Assembly (NCBI RefSeq): GCF_009389715.1
Contig: NC_052404.1
Span: forward strand, 4,976,913 to 5,040,912
Length of the DNA: 64,000 nt
From: Phoenix dactylifera
Taxonomy: Eukaryota > Streptophyta > Magnoliopsida > Arecales > Arecaceae
Direction: 5' to 3'
Positions 34,736-45,793 of this stretch are shown piece by piece (position 1 is the first letter of the stretch; each line of letters begins with the position of its first letter). The translations under genes and the position numbers were made by a program. Under the pieces are notes generated by a model. It made no database searches. It was not told where the DNA came from and saw nothing but the letters and a program-made list of their open reading frames with translations.

Positions 34736-34798
34736 GCAGACTCATGGGAACTTTTCCACTATATCTACATCTTTTTTGCACCGAAGGAATCAGCTCCG

Positions 34799-35304
34799 AG
34801 TTTCCTCAAGGTCAACTTTGATGGGTCTGTTCTGGATAGTGGCACACGGGGTGGCGCGGGTTTTGTTATTCGGGACCCGTCTGCCAGGGTGGTGGCTGCC
34901 GGTGGCAGTCAGTTATTTGACACTTCGGTTCCGTGTGCGGAGCTGAGAGCAGCCTGGGCGGATATTCGCCATGCCCGGTGCGTCTTACAGGCTAGGTCCA
35001 TCATACTGGAGGGTGACTCAGCCACTGTCATCAGTTGGATCCAGAGGGGTCCAAGGGGTGGTGGTAGTGATCATCCTTTGCTTCGTGACATTTGGGCTAT
35101 GGCGAGGGATGGATGGGCCTTTCAGGCCAGGCATATTTACCGTGAAGGTAACGGCGCCGCGAATTGGGTAGCTGCGTATGTAGCTTGTCACTCCGGAGGC
35201 ACCTTGTGGATTGATGATGGGGAGTTGCCTTTGGCACTTCGAGGTATCCTATTTTTTGACCTTATTGGGTGTATCCGTTTCCGTCGGGTATGATACCCCG
35301 TTTT

Positions 35305-35347
<43 letters not shown>
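34799..35347 (+). mobile_element. 5'-truncated LINE insertion with long poly(A) and 12-bp TSD
   Basis: Starts inside the RNase H domain (FLKVNFDGSVLD, GGAGFVIRDPSARVVAAGG, CAELRAAW, ILEGDSATVISWIQRG) and runs to a stop near 35293, a short 3' UTR and a poly(A) of about 38 nt (35310-35347). The flanking duplication GAATCAGCTCCG is exact (34787-34798 and 35348-35359), and the joined target matches the intact ISA2 sequence near 16505. The RNase H frame is open throughout. The long pure A-tail and perfect TSD indicate a fairly recent insertion. Confidence 0.9.
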
Positions 35348-35349
<2 letters not shown>

Positions 35350-35639
35350 ATCAGCTCCGCGATGCCGCGGTCCGGAACGCGTGCAGCCGGTTTCATCATC
35401 AGCATCGGAAGAGTAGATGCCATCGTGAATGAATACGATTGCGATTGGGAAACGGTGTAAAATGACTCCAAGTTCGGGAGGAACAAAGAGCAGATCGAAG
35501 AGATTTATCGAGATCTTGGAGGAAAGGAAGAAGGTATGGGGTTTTAAGGAAGAGAGTGAGGAAGGGGAGTAGTAAATTTAGAGGAGGAGGAGGAGGAGGA
35601 AGAGGAGGAAGGGGAAGGGGAAGGGGAAGGGCTTCTTAC

Positions 35640-35823
35640 AGGGGATATTTTCGAGGAGGGGGGCGGCTTCCTCGCGGAGGATCCAGGCGAGGATGAGGGA
35701 GAGGGCGAAGAGGCCCCAGCAGGCGAGGCGGGCGGAGCGGCGGGACATGGAGGACGCGACGGAGGTGCAGAGGCCGCAGGTGCAGCTCGCGCAGCAGGAT
35801 GCCGGGCACGACGCCGCCCGCAT
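35640..35823 (-). pseudogene. Orphan duplicate of SERINC exon 1
   Basis: 184 bp, the same length as the functional exon 1, with ATG at 35823 and a preserved GTAAG donor after 35640. It encodes MRAASCPASCCASCTCGLC onward to APLLENIP, six residue differences from the functional exon over 61 codons and no stop. Exons 2-6 are absent from the duplicate. The upstream leader has lost about 65 bp between two CTATCTC strings. It could only yield a truncated or chimeric transcript. Confidence 0.85.
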
Positions 35824-36659
35824 TCCCTCTTCACTTTACTTCACGCCTTTCTTCTCTCTATCTCTGAGATCCAGGAAATAACGACAGCTGGATATAAGAG
35901 ACCGATGGAATCCGAGTTTCGCGAACCCGGTTATGCACGAGCGTGGAGCACGTGGGAGGGTTCGTTGAGAATGGTGGATCAATTGGTCACAGAATCGCAA
36001 AAGGCTCCGCGCCCCCCACGTGGACTGGGATGAAGGACGAACACTAGCTGATTCCCGTAGGTTCTCTCAGCCTCTGGAATTAGATTTTAAGCAACGGCGC
36101 TGACTTTGAATTGAGAAAACCCAACCAAAATCAAAGTGCTTGGGACCAAGATATACCATCAATTACATACTATCATTATCTCAGTATGGTATGAAGTCGA
36201 TTCAGTGTATTGAGGATCAATAAACCTTCCGTACTATATGTCGATATTGAATCGGTATGATACGGTGCATTTCATACCATCAGGTTTAGTACAGTAAGGT
36301 GTGAGTTTATTTTTTTAATTATCTAAAAATTATAAAGTAATTATAGTATTATAATGTTTTAATTTTATGTAATATTTTTTTTTTGATGACATAATAAAAT
36401 ATATTAAGAATAAGTGTAAATAACAAGAATTTCAAAAAAAATAATCCAGAAAATACTTTACATGCCGGGGCATGCATCAAGACTGTACTTGAATATCAAG
36501 TCACTAGAAGTATATAATAATAAATTTCAAAATATAAATTGTTGATTTTGGACATAGCATATTAGAGAGAGCGAAAGAAGAAAATCTAATATTTTATTTG
36601 ACAAAACTAAAACTAAGATAAGCATTAGTGTATGGTATAATAATAAATTATGAGATTAT

Positions 36660-37489
36660 TGTTAGCAATATATCTCCTAACTAAATAAATAAATCTATAA
36701 ATTCAATTAATAAAAAATCTTAAAGGGAATAATATACATGCATATTATTCGGCATCCAAATAATTCTATTTTAATGCAAAATAAATCTATTCTAGCACAA
36801 AATAAATCTATGCATTTAATAAATTTATATTATAGAATTTCAAATCCTACAAATCTACTAATATTAAATTAAAAATAAAAGTAGAAGAAAGTAGCCTGAT
36901 TGAAGGCAGGTCGAAGCGCGTAGACGCTGTCCCAAAGAAGTATTTGCCCCCACGTACGGGTCACCCGGCAATCCTTCTCGGAGATACGACGACCCTACAA
37001 CTTCTTTTTCGGCACGTCTCGGAAGAAGTCAAAGCGAACCCGATCGAACTTGCAGATCCAGCAAAGAACGGAATGAAAATAATTAAATAAACTGAATAAA
37101 AATGTAAAAATAAAATTTGGAAGTGGCTAAGAGGGAGAAGAATTTTTTTCAGAATTTTTTCACTATTTTTCTGAAATTTTTCGTACTCCTAAAGAGATGA
37201 AATGGAGGGGTTTATATAGGGATTTAATCGGGGGCAATATGGTCTTTTCGGCAGACGCGTCCGCGCCTTCCGCGGACGCGTCCGCGCAACGTGCGCCAAC
37301 GGGCGCACGCGTCCCATTTAATGCAAACGAAAACGCCCATTGGCGTTTTCGTTTTCAAACGAGCACGCGGCCGCGGCCGCGGCCGTTTCCAAAGCGTAAC
37401 GCCCGCTGGGCGTTACCCCTTTTTTTTTTCTCTCAAACGCGCACGCGGCCAAATTTCGGGCCGCGTGCGCATTTAAATTTTTCCCAACA
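36660..37489 (-). repeat. 3' LTR of the intact Copia
   Basis: 830 bp. In element orientation it begins TGTTGGGAAAAATT, carries a CpG-dense cluster of perfect hairpins (37271-37470), then a TATA box CTATATAAA (37211-37219), and ends GCTAACA. Next to it, at 37490-37500, is the polypurine tract (minus-strand reading TTGTGGGGGAT). It differs from the 5' LTR by a 21-bp duplication of a CCGCGGACGCGTCCGCG segment. Confidence 0.95.
37211..37219 (-). promoter_or_regulatory. TATA box of the Copia LTR
   Basis: Minus-strand CTATATAAA about 270 nt inside the LTR, immediately downstream (element sense) of the hairpin cluster. It is conserved in the other LTR at about 43379-43388. Only the right-hand (5') LTR copy would drive the element. 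Confidence 0.65.
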
Positions 37490-38016
37490 ATCCCCCACAA
37501 AAATTTAAATAATTTTAAAATCAAAATAAAATGCTGGATATCTTATATTATGTAATAGGTGTAGGTACCTTTCGGTTTGAACCTTCACTTAGTGACAATT
37601 GATTACATCTGTGGAGCCAAGGTGGTCTTAACCTTGAACCTCGGTCCATGGCTCAGATTAAATCAACAGCACACATAATATAGCCCGATCAAGGTTCTAA
37701 GCGGGTTGCGCTATTATGGCCATGCGCAGGTATCTTTCATGTGCTTTTTAGGGAATCACCCATTTCCCATAATCGCGGCCTCACGACTGCACATATAGGT
37801 GAGTCCTAATAAGGATGCTAGCAAGGAAGCTCCTGCCTCTTGGGTCTCGGACTCATTAAGAGTTATACAAACGAACTCATCCTACCGCTTGCTTTTATGA
37901 GCACTAGCGCCATAGGGATGAGGACAACATAAAATAGTGCTCCTCTTAGTCACACTTCGGTTTGTTTCTACCCATTGAACCTTTTAAGGTTGGGTTCCCA
38001 CCATGGTGATCTATCT

Positions 38017-41000
38017 TTATGGGCTAAGCCCCATCCCCCTCGACAACTCTAGAACCACTGTTCTAGATAAACCTTTTGTAAGCTGATCAGCCAAATTATT
38101 TTCTGATTTTACAAAATTCAAGGCAATAACATTATTTTTCAATTTATATCTCAATGATTTATGACGTACTTTTAAGTGCCTGTTCATTTTTACATTGGCA
38201 TTTTCTTGGTTGCACTTATCTATTGCAGATTTACAGTCACAATGTAAGGAGACAGGTGGTAAAGGTGACTCATCTACAGGAAGGTCTATAAGTAGATCTC
38301 TGAGCCACTCAGCCTTAGTGCTAGTAGTGTCTAAAGCTATCAGTTCAGATTCCATGGTACTCCTAGATATTAAGGTTTGTTTGGTGGATTTCCAAGACAC
38401 AGCAGCACCTCCTAGGAGAAAGACGTATCCTGTGGTGGATTTAACATCTAAGGTATCGCTGATCCAGTTGGCATCACTATAGCCTTCTAGAACAGCAGGA
38501 AACCCACTAAAGTGCAAACTATAGGACTTGGTACCCTTAAGATACCTAAGAATTCTCTCTAATGCTGTCCAATGATCTCTATTTGGATTAACAGTATATC
38601 TACTAAGTCTATTTACAGCATATGCTATGTCTGGCCTAGTGTAGTTTGTTAGGAATCCTAGTGAGCCTATGATTTGAGCATATAGGCTTTGAAGGACAGG
38701 AGTTCCTAAGTTCTTCTTAAGATGAGTAGAGGGATCAAATGGAGTAGAGACAGGCTGACAATCGGAATAATTAAATTTATTAAGTATCTTGTCAACATAA
38801 TGACTTTGGGATAACTCAATACTTTTTGCACTTCTAATTATTTTGGTATTTAAAATTAAGTCAGCTTGTCCCAAGTCTTTCATATCAAACTTATTACTTA
38901 AAAATTGTTTTACTTCATCAATTATCTGAAGATCTGTCCCAAAGATCAGTATATCATCTACATAAAGGCACAAGATCACAAATTTGTGTCCAACTCTCTT
39001 ATGATATACACATTCGTCTGTGCTATTGATTTCAAATCCAAATGTCATTATGGTTTCATCAAATTTCAAGTGCCATTGCTTGGGTGCTTGTTTAAGACCA
39101 TAAAGAGATCTGACTAGTCTGCAAACTTTATTTTCTTGGCCTGGGATTTTAAATCCCTCTGGCTGGTCCATATAAATTTCTTCATTTAAGTCTCCATTTA
39201 GAAAAGCTGTCTTAACATCCATCTGATGAATCACTAATTTATGAATGGAGGCTAATGCTATAAGGACCCTAATAGTAGTAATCCTAGCTACAGGTGCATA
39301 AACATCAAAGAAATCTACACCAGGTCTCTGAGTAAAACCCTTGGCAACTAATCTAGCCTTAAATTTATCTACAGAGCCATCAGGCCTAAGTTTTTTCTTA
39401 AAGATCCATTTGCATCCTATTGTTTTACAACCAGGAGGAAGATCAGTCAATTCCCAAGTATGGTTTTGGATAATTGATTGCATCTCATTGTCCACAGCTT
39501 CTCTCCAAAAAGGTGAATCCAAAGATTTCATTGCGTCCTCAAAGGTAGTTGGAGAGTCTTCTATTAGGAAGGTATAAAAATCATCTCCAAATGTTTTCTC
39601 TACCCTGGATCTTTTACTCCTCCTAGGTTCTGCTTCTACTTCTATTTCTCTTGTCCTTATTCTACTAGAGCTACTAGCTATACCGCTATCTACTCTAGTC
39701 TTAAGTGGAAAGGTGTCTTCAAAATATGTTGCATCTCTAGCTTCTATGATAGTGTTGTTACTAATATCATTTACTTCTGAACTTATCACCAGAAATCTAT
39801 TGGCATTACTATTGGCTGCATAACCTATGAATATGGCATCCACTGTTTTAGGGCCTATTTTCTTTCTCTTAAAATCAGGTATTTTTACTTTTGCCAAGCA
39901 CCCCCATACTCTTAAATAGCTAAGATTAGGTTTTCTATGTTTCCAAACTTCATATGGGGTTAGATCATTATTTTTAGAGGGAATCCTATTAAGGATATAA
40001 CAGGCTGAAACAAGAGCTTCCCCCCACAAATTTTCTGGCACTCCTGAGCTTATAAGCATGGAGTTCACCATATCCATTAAAGTCCTATTCTTCCTTTCTG
40101 CTACTCCATTTGATTGGGGAGAATAGGGTGCAGTCACTTCATGAATGATTCCATGATCTTCACAGAATTGAGTTATGTCATTTGATGTATATTCACCTCC
40201 CCGATCTGATCTAAGAATTTTAATTTTCTTTTCCTGTTGGTTCTCAGCTTCAATCTTAAAAATTTTAAATTTGCTGAGCACCTCATCCTTGGTTTTAATT
40301 AGGTAGATGTAACAGAACTTCGATAGATCATCTATAAATGTTACAAAGTATCTGTTACCTCCCCTAGAAGTTCTACCAGAGTCACAAACATCACTATGAA
40401 TCAACTCTAATAGATCAGAATCCCTATTAACAGATTTAAAAGGCTTCCTAGGGAGTTTGGCTTCTACACAAGTTTGACATTTCTCATGGTTCTTGAGATC
40501 ACTTTTTGGTATTAGATTTAGGTTCATAAGTTGCTTAATTGAATTATAATTTATATGACCTAATCTACCATGCCAAATAGAAGGAGGCTCTATATTCATA
40601 ATCAAAGGATTTTCATTTATTGAAGGAGCTATTACATTCAATTTGAACAATCCTTCACTAAGGAATCCTTTTCCAATAAACATAACACCATGAGAAATTA
40701 CAACCTTATTGGACTCAAAAACAAGACGAAAGCCTTGCTGGACAAGCAAAGAACCACTAATGAGGTTTCTCCTAACAACTGGAACATGTTGGACGCCGTG
40801 CAGTGACAGGACTTTTCCAGAGGTAAGCTTTAAGTCCACACGTCCTACTCCTAACACACGTGCCTCCGAGCTGTTTGCCATGATCACAGCTCCTCCACTT
40901 GAGATCTGGTAAGAAGAAAACCAGGAACGATCCGAACAAATATGAATACCAGCTCCGGTATCAATCCACCAATCTAGTGATTGTAAAGTCATGTTAACTT

Positions 41001-42039
41001 CAGGAGTGAAGGAAACAGACCTGAAAGCTGTCTCAGAGGAGCCAGCGCCGGAAGTCACCATGTTGACTTGAGCACTGGATGTGTGTGGACCCTTCTTCTT
41101 AGATTGAAGAGGTGCAGTCTTCTTATAGAAGCACTGTGGAGACAAATGGTTGGTCCGACCACACACATAACAGAAACGAGCACCACCTTCCTCTTTCTTC
41201 TTCTTCTGCTCCTGGGATTGAATAGGCTTCCCATTGTAGTGGTGGTTAGGGTTTCTAGGGTTGTAGGGTTTCTTCTTGAAATTCTTACGGAAGGGTCGGT
41301 TCTGATTTTTCTTAGGAGGAGCTTCTACATTATATGCATTATTTTTAGGTCCAGTAGAGGTATTATTTCTAAGCCTATGCTGCTCTTCAATCCTAATGGA
41401 GTTTAAGACTTGGGTTAGGGTGAGAATTCCTTGGGTATGGCTCAGGGTCTTAGCAAAATCAAACCAGGAAGTAGGTAGTTTATCTATCAAACAGGCTACC
41501 TGGAATGATTCATCCAAATTGGTTCCATTAGCCCTAAGCTGGTGGATCAGGGTTTCAAATTCATGAATTTGGTCATTCATAGGCTTTGAGTCCACCATCC
41601 TAAACTTATTGAAATCGGAGGCCTTGAACCTCTTTACCCCAGCATCATCAAGACCATATTTGCTATCTAGGGTGTCCCAGAGTTCTTTGGCATTCTTGGC
41701 TGTGTAATAGATATCATACAGCCTCTCAGAAAGAGCACCTAGGATTCTATGGATACAATGATAATCTATCTCATCAGGTGTCCTAGAGGGTGTGCTAGTG
41801 GAGGCAGAATGTTCAGTGTTGGAAGAGGTAGTTGGGTTGGACCCGTTATCAACTTCGGTCGTACTTTCACCTATGGCTGAGATTAACCCTAATGTGGTGA
41901 GCCAGAACCGCATTTGGTTCTGCCACCTCCTAAAGTTATGGCCATCAAATTTTTCAGGTTTGGCACTAAGATGGTCACTAGTGTTTGAGGCCATAGGATC
42001 AGGGTTACAGAATAGTGACAGAAACCTGATTGAAGGCAA
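38017..42039 (-). CDS. Copia gag-pol polyprotein, single intact ORF
   Basis: 1340 codons without a stop. In order: gag (UBN2-like, about 16-230), zinc knuckle CX2CX4HX4C at 290-303, aspartic protease DTGAG at 360, the GAG-pre-integrase HX..CX2C region about 490-524, and integrase core with D550, D612 and E648 (the D-to-E spacing is the classic 35). Reverse transcriptase follows with YVDD at 1026-1029, then RNase H to the end (with SRSTMESEL and [10 protein letters not shown]). All catalytic residues I can check are present. The reading frame sits between two near-identical LTRs, so this copy may be capable of transposition. These are retroelement functions, not host genes. Confidence 0.95.
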   Translation of the reverse strand: MPSIRFLSLFCNPDPMASNTSDHLSAKPEKFDGHNFRRWQNQMRFWLTTLGLISAIGESTTEVDNGSNPTTSSNTEHSASTSTPSRTPDEIDYHCIHRILGALSERLYDIYYTAKNAKELWDTLDSKYGLDDAGVKRFKASDFNKFRMVDSKPMNDQIHEFETLIHQLRANGTNLDESFQVACLIDKLPTSWFDFAKTLSHTQGILTLTQVLNSIRIEEQHRLRNNTSTGPKNNAYNVEAPPKKNQNRPFRKNFKKKPYNPRNPNHHYNGKPIQSQEQKKKKEEGGARFCYVCGRTNHLSPQCFYKKTAPLQSKKKGPHTSSAQVNMVTSGAGSSETAFRSVSFTPEVNMTLQSLDWWIDTGAGIHICSDRSWFSSYQISSGGAVIMANSSEARVLGVGRVDLKLTSGKVLSLHGVQHVPVVRRNLISGSLLVQQGFRLVFESNKVVISHGVMFIGKGFLSEGLFKLNVIAPSINENPLIMNIEPPSIWHGRLGHINYNSIKQLMNLNLIPKSDLKNHEKCQTCVEAKLPRKPFKSVNRDSDLLELIHSDVCDSGRTSRGGNRYFVTFIDDLSKFCYIYLIKTKDEVLSKFKIFKIEAENQQEKKIKILRSDRGGEYTSNDITQFCEDHGIIHEVTAPYSPQSNGVAERKNRTLMDMVNSMLISSGVPENLWGEALVSACYILNRIPSKNNDLTPYEVWKHRKPNLSYLRVWGCLAKVKIPDFKRKKIGPKTVDAIFIGYAANSNANRFLVISSEVNDISNNTIIEARDATYFEDTFPLKTRVDSGIASSSSRIRTREIEVEAEPRRSKRSRVEKTFGDDFYTFLIEDSPTTFEDAMKSLDSPFWREAVDNEMQSIIQNHTWELTDLPPGCKTIGCKWIFKKKLRPDGSVDKFKARLVAKGFTQRPGVDFFDVYAPVARITTIRVLIALASIHKLVIHQMDVKTAFLNGDLNEEIYMDQPEGFKIPGQENKVCRLVRSLYGLKQAPKQWHLKFDETIMTFGFEINSTDECVYHKRVGHKFVILCLYVDDILIFGTDLQIIDEVKQFLSNKFDMKDLGQADLILNTKIIRSAKSIELSQSHYVDKILNKFNYSDCQPVSTPFDPSTHLKKNLGTPVLQSLYAQIIGSLGFLTNYTRPDIAYAVNRLSRYTVNPNRDHWTALERILRYLKGTKSYSLHFSGFPAVLEGYSDANWISDTLDVKSTTGYVFLLGGAAVSWKSTKQTLISRSTMESELIALDTTSTKAEWLRDLLIDLPVDESPLPPVSLHCDCKSAIDKCNQENANVKMNRHLKVRHKSLRYKLKNNVIALNFVKSENNLADQLTKGLSRTVVLELSRGMGLSP

Positions 42040-42828
42040 AAAAAAAATCTATGTCAAAAGATTGCACTAATATTTATATTGAACTTTGGATGTCTAATTG
42101 ATATATCCAAAAAACTAATAGCCAGATCAGCTCCAGATCGGTGGTGGAGCACTAGGCTCACTTAAGTACCAGCCTTTCTTAGGCACGTATGCCTTTTTGA
42201 CAAGCTTTTCTTAGACACTATTAGTTAGTGGATATAATCACTAGAAATCACACAAATTCAATATTTAAAATAACCTAAATGCAAATTTAAACGAATTAAC
42301 TAATTTTTGAATTTTTTTTTTTTGTTTGACCTTTCCGAATTAGTAACAATTGATTACTAAATTTAATTCTAGCAAAACAATTATTGTAATTGAAATCTAA
42401 TTTATCAATTCAATAAATTATATATAGTAGAATTGATTTATTTTCTTATTAGAATAATTAATTACTAATTTTGTAGCAAATCAATTATTGTAATTAAGAT
42501 GTCAATTCGATGAATTAAAAGATTTATTTCTTTATTAGAATAATTGATTAAGATCTAATAAGTCAATTCAATAGATTAATTATTATATATCAACCAATTT
42601 CCGAATTTCCCGTTTGAATGGGATCTGAAAATTACTCCTTGAGGAGTCCAAATGGAGGTATAATAAACCTCTTGGAGGTTAACCAAATTATTAACTCTTT
42701 AGAATAATTTATTATTAATGATGTGCTAGCAAAAACAATTATTGTAATTAAAATCTAATATGCCACAATTGTAATAAAGAATTTAATTAATTATATATTA
42801 CTAACAAAAAACATATACTTCTTTGGAA
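42040..42828 (-). other. Copia 5' leader with diverged internal repeats
   Basis: AT-rich untranslated leader between the 5' LTR and the gag start. A motif of the form CAATTATTGTAATT followed by AAATCTAAT or a variant recurs about three to four times (near 42378, 42485, 42735), a diverged tandem arrangement. No canonical primer-binding site is seen next to the LTR. Confidence 0.6.
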
Positions 42829-43636
42829 TGTTAGCAATATATCTCCTAACTAAATAAATAAATCTATAAATTCAATTAATAAAAAATCTTAAAGGGAATA
42901 ATATACATGCATATTATTCGGCATCCAAATAATTCTATTTTAATGCAAAATAAATCTATTCTAGCACAAAATAAATCTATGCATTTAATAAATTTATATT
43001 ATAGAATTTCAAATCCTACAAATCTACTAATATTAAATTAAAAATAAAAGTAGAAGAAAGTAGCCTGATTGAAGGCAGATCGAAGCGCGTAGACGCTGTC
43101 CCAAAGAAGTATTTGCCCCCACGTACGGGTCACCCGGCAATCCTTCTCGGAGATACGACGACCCTACAACTTCTTTTTCGGCACGTCTCGAAAGAAGTCA
43201 AAGCGAACCCGATCAAACTTGCAGATCCAGCAAAGAACGGAATGAAAATAATTAAATAAACTGAATAAAAATGTAAAAATAAAATTTGGAAGTGGCTAAG
43301 AGGGAGAAGAATTTTTTTCAGAATTTTTTCACTATTTTTCTGAAATTTTTCGTACTCCTAAAGAGATGAAATGGAGGGGTTTATATAGGAATTTAATCGG
43401 AGGCAATATGGTCTTTTCGGCGGACGCGTCCGCGCAACGTGCGCCAACGGGCGCACGCGTCCCATTTAATGCAAACGAAAACGCCCGTTGGCGTTTTCGT
43501 TTTCAAACGAGCACGCGGCCGCGGCCGCGGCCGTTTCCAAAGCGTAACGCCCGCTGGGCGTTACCCCTTTTTTTTTCTCTCAAACGCGCACGCGGCCAAA
43601 TTTCGGGCCGCATGCGCATTTAAATTTTTCCCAACA
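42829..43636 (-). repeat. 5' LTR of the intact Copia
   Basis: 808 bp partner of the LTR at 36660-37489, ending at the ATTAT target duplication. The hairpins are retained, with one mismatch in the outermost (GGCCGCATGCGC). Confidence 0.95.
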
Positions 43637-44300
43637 ATTATGCACTTTGAATTTTTTAGATGAATATTGTATAATATAAAGCACTAAGATTTGGGTTTAA
43701 TCTGGTTGAACAACCTCTTTGCTCGAAGTCAAGTCACCGTATAAATTTTTTTTCCAAACAAAAGTTGAAACTAAACAAGTTAATATTAAAACACCAACCA
43801 AGCTAACCTGATGAAATCAATCAGCTTGGTTTGTTTCTTGAGATGATGTACTATCTTGTCCTTAATCATCTTACATGCATCGCATGCTACCTAGCCAACT
43901 ACAAAACGGGCATAAAGCTAGTCGAAAAGATTTTTTTTTTGATGTTAGAACCTTTACTGTAATAGCAACATCCCTAAAAACTTAGTATACCATTCATCTA
44001 AAGTTTAGAGAAGAATAGAGTACAAAGCCTTTTTCAAGGAGATATCTCATGGACAATTTATACTGAAAGATATTATTCCATTGTTTCCATGGAATATTTA
44101 CTATCTAATGACATGAAGAAGCTTCGAGATGGGAGAGTGAAATATTTAGATTGGATGAAAGGTAAGCCTAGGTGCTGGCAAGTTCTTAACTCTACCTCGA
44201 CTCAGTTGAGTTGGGCAAGTTAGCCTGGCGGACTCGCCAGCAATGAATTAATTGTGGCACCTCTCAATTATTATTACTGGCCCTTCTCTTTGCCAGAATC

Positions 44301-44720
44301 AACCCCTTCCTTCCTTCTTCGTTTCAAGAATCGAGCCCTCGTTCGAGCAAAGTAATTTTTCCTCTTTTCTCTAGCCTTTATTTCTCCTCTAGCCCTTATA
44401 TCCTCCATGTGAGCTGCTCGAAAGTGTGCTCGCCAGGTCCTGCCACTTGGCTAGCAGTTAATCTCGAGCCAAGCTCAAGGAGCCCTATTCCAACATAGGG
44501 CATCCTTGGTTTTTTTGGTCGAACGCCTTTTTGACGGCAGACTTGGTTGTCTTAGAGCTAGCATGGTGGTCAGACCTCACTACTTAGTCATATTGTTGAT
44601 TTGAGCCGAACCCTCAGGCCATCCTGCATTGTTTCTCCTCCTCCTCTTTCCCATCTCCTTGTCTTCCTCCATCACCGAGCTCAGGCCCATTCTCGGCCGT
44701 TGATCTGATAGGTTATTAAT
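44301..44720. other. Sequence between the duplicate and the second Copia
   Basis: About 0.4 kb with pyrimidine-rich stretches and no ORF of interest. It may continue the duplicated block, but I could not find a counterpart by eye. A partial TCGAGCCAAGCTCAAGG-type motif (about 44465) resembles subterminal sequence of hAT-like elements. Confidence 0.35.
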
Positions 44721-45793
44721 GTTAGATTTTTATTAAATAATAATTAAAAGTTTTCATACTTAAAACATATATATTATGTATATATGTTAAGAAGTGAGTG
44801 TGGTGTGGATGGTTGGTGTGCCCGCTTGAGGTGCTTGAGGTAGGTGGTTCGAATCTCTGTTCCCTCCTTTTTTAAATCTCTCATATGGAGGATTTATTTA
44901 CGTGAAGGCTCGCTTCTGTGCCTGTGCTCGTCCGACCCGACGGTCTTTGCGCTCGAGCCTGTGCTCGCTCGGCCCTGCTCGTCCGAGGTTACTTGCGCCT
45001 CACAGGCCCTGCTCGTCCAAGGTTCCTTGTGCCTGTGCGACCAGAGGTTCTTTGCGCATGTGCCCTGCTCGTCCGAGTTTCCTTGCGCTCGTGCCTCTGC
45101 TCGTCGGCCCTGCTCGTCCGAGGTTCCTTGTGCCTGTGCTCGTCCGAGGTGCCGAGGCTGAGGTCGGACCACAGGTGCAATGAGCCCAGAGGAGCCGAGG
45201 TCGGACAACAGGTGCGATGAGCCAAGAGGCGCATGAGTCGTGCTTCGCACCCTTAGCACGAGGAGCCACGTCGCTTCCTCGATAGCACCTCTTCGCAACC
45301 GACCTCGCATCCGCTGGCCATACTCCCAGTGTTCTTTCAAACTTTCTTACCGGTTTTGACCGTTGGATCGGTTTTGGGTCGCGTCTGTCCGGAAGACGTC
45401 TATAAATAGACCTCTTCGGATTAGACAGGAGACATATATAATTTGAAAGCAGAAAACTACTATTCTCCCTGTTTGCTATTTTTCTTTCAATCAACGGGCT
45501 TGCTGCATACTGATTCTGGGTTCGAAGGCTTCTTTGATCCGTGCAAATCATTGAGGCAGAAGGAACAGTGCGAGAGGCTGTTGTATCTCAGGAGTAGAAC
45601 GCCATCCAAGCCTAGTGCACTGTAAGGCGGCGAAATCTACTTCAAGGAAAGTGACCAACATACCACGCCTCAGCATCTCGGATTCCATTTTTCCACTTTC
45701 TCTATTTATTTTCTCTAAGCCTATTTCTGCCTATTATTTATTGAAGTAGAGTATTATAGATTTAAAATTTTGTGGAAAAGTATATTCCCAACA
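44721..45793 (+). repeat. 5' LTR of the second Copia
   Basis: 1073 bp. It contains a repeat-rich U3 (44940-45160) in which GCTCGTCCGAGG or close variants recur at least six times with CTTGCGCCT/CTTGTGCCT between them, then a TATA box TATAAATA (45401-45408). Long ORFs over this stretch on both strands are composition artefacts of the repeats. Confidence 0.93.

Larger units (their letters stand above)
31753..35423 (-). pseudogene. Shattered ISA2 pseudogene in the distal duplicate
   Basis: Four surviving islands, in order on the minus strand: the start codon and first ~25 codons (35423-35348), a short N-terminal stretch (34798-34736), about 90 bp near the C-terminus (32669-32578) and the last ~35 codons with the 3' flank (31860-31753 and leftward). 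The middle 2.2 kb of the gene (equivalent to 14238-16454) is missing and about 2.07 kb of LINE sequence lies in its place. Two further LINE 3' ends with poly(A) interrupt the ends. Islands keep high identity to the intact ISA2 (for example TGATAATCCTGCAGCCTGAT shared), so the duplication is not very old. Clearly non-functional. Confidence 0.9.
36660..43636 (-). mobile_element. Complete Ty1/copia LTR retrotransposon, apparently intact
   Basis: 6977 bp bounded by TGTTAGC...CCCAACA (plus-strand reading) and by the exact 5-bp duplication ATTAT (36655-36659 and 43637-43641); the uninterrupted target is seen at 18392-18397. LTRs at 36660-37489 and 42829-43636 differ by about ten substitutions plus one 21-bp indel, so the insertion is young. 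The element is transcribed on the minus strand: 5' LTR on the right, a leader of about 790 nt, one gag-pol ORF, PPT and 3' LTR on the left. I see no canonical iMet PBS (TGGTATCAGAGC) after the 5' LTR; the first bases there are TTCCAAAGAAG. Confidence 0.95.
30371..44300 (+). repeat. Distal direct copy of the SERINC-exon-1/ISA2/upstream block (segmental duplication)
   Basis: Blocks matching the functional locus appear in the same order and orientation: 30371-30414 and 31494-31860 match 13709-14150; 32578-32669 matches 14150-14237; 34736-34798 and 35348-35424 match 16455-16586; 35425-35875 matches 16587-17088; 35876-36659 matches 17089-18395; 43637-44177 matches 18395-18735 plus 19885-20100; 44180-44300 matches 22095-22215. 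Between the blocks lie a hAT-like element, LINE sequences and a Copia element. SERINC exons 2-6 have no copy here. The left edge falls at GTTGAAGCATAAACATGATA (13709 / 30371). Read by eye; an alignment would set the exact edges. Confidence 0.88.

Noticed and set aside
34580..35293. RNase H-like host gene
   Set aside because: It is the 3' end of a LINE with poly(A) and target duplication, fused by chance to an RT fragment and ISA2 antisense sequence.
44844..45551. Several 80-180 codon ORFs on both strands in the second Copia LTRs (also 50722-51429)
   Set aside because: They come from GCTCGTCCGAGG repeats within LTRs, identical in both LTRs and without domain similarity.
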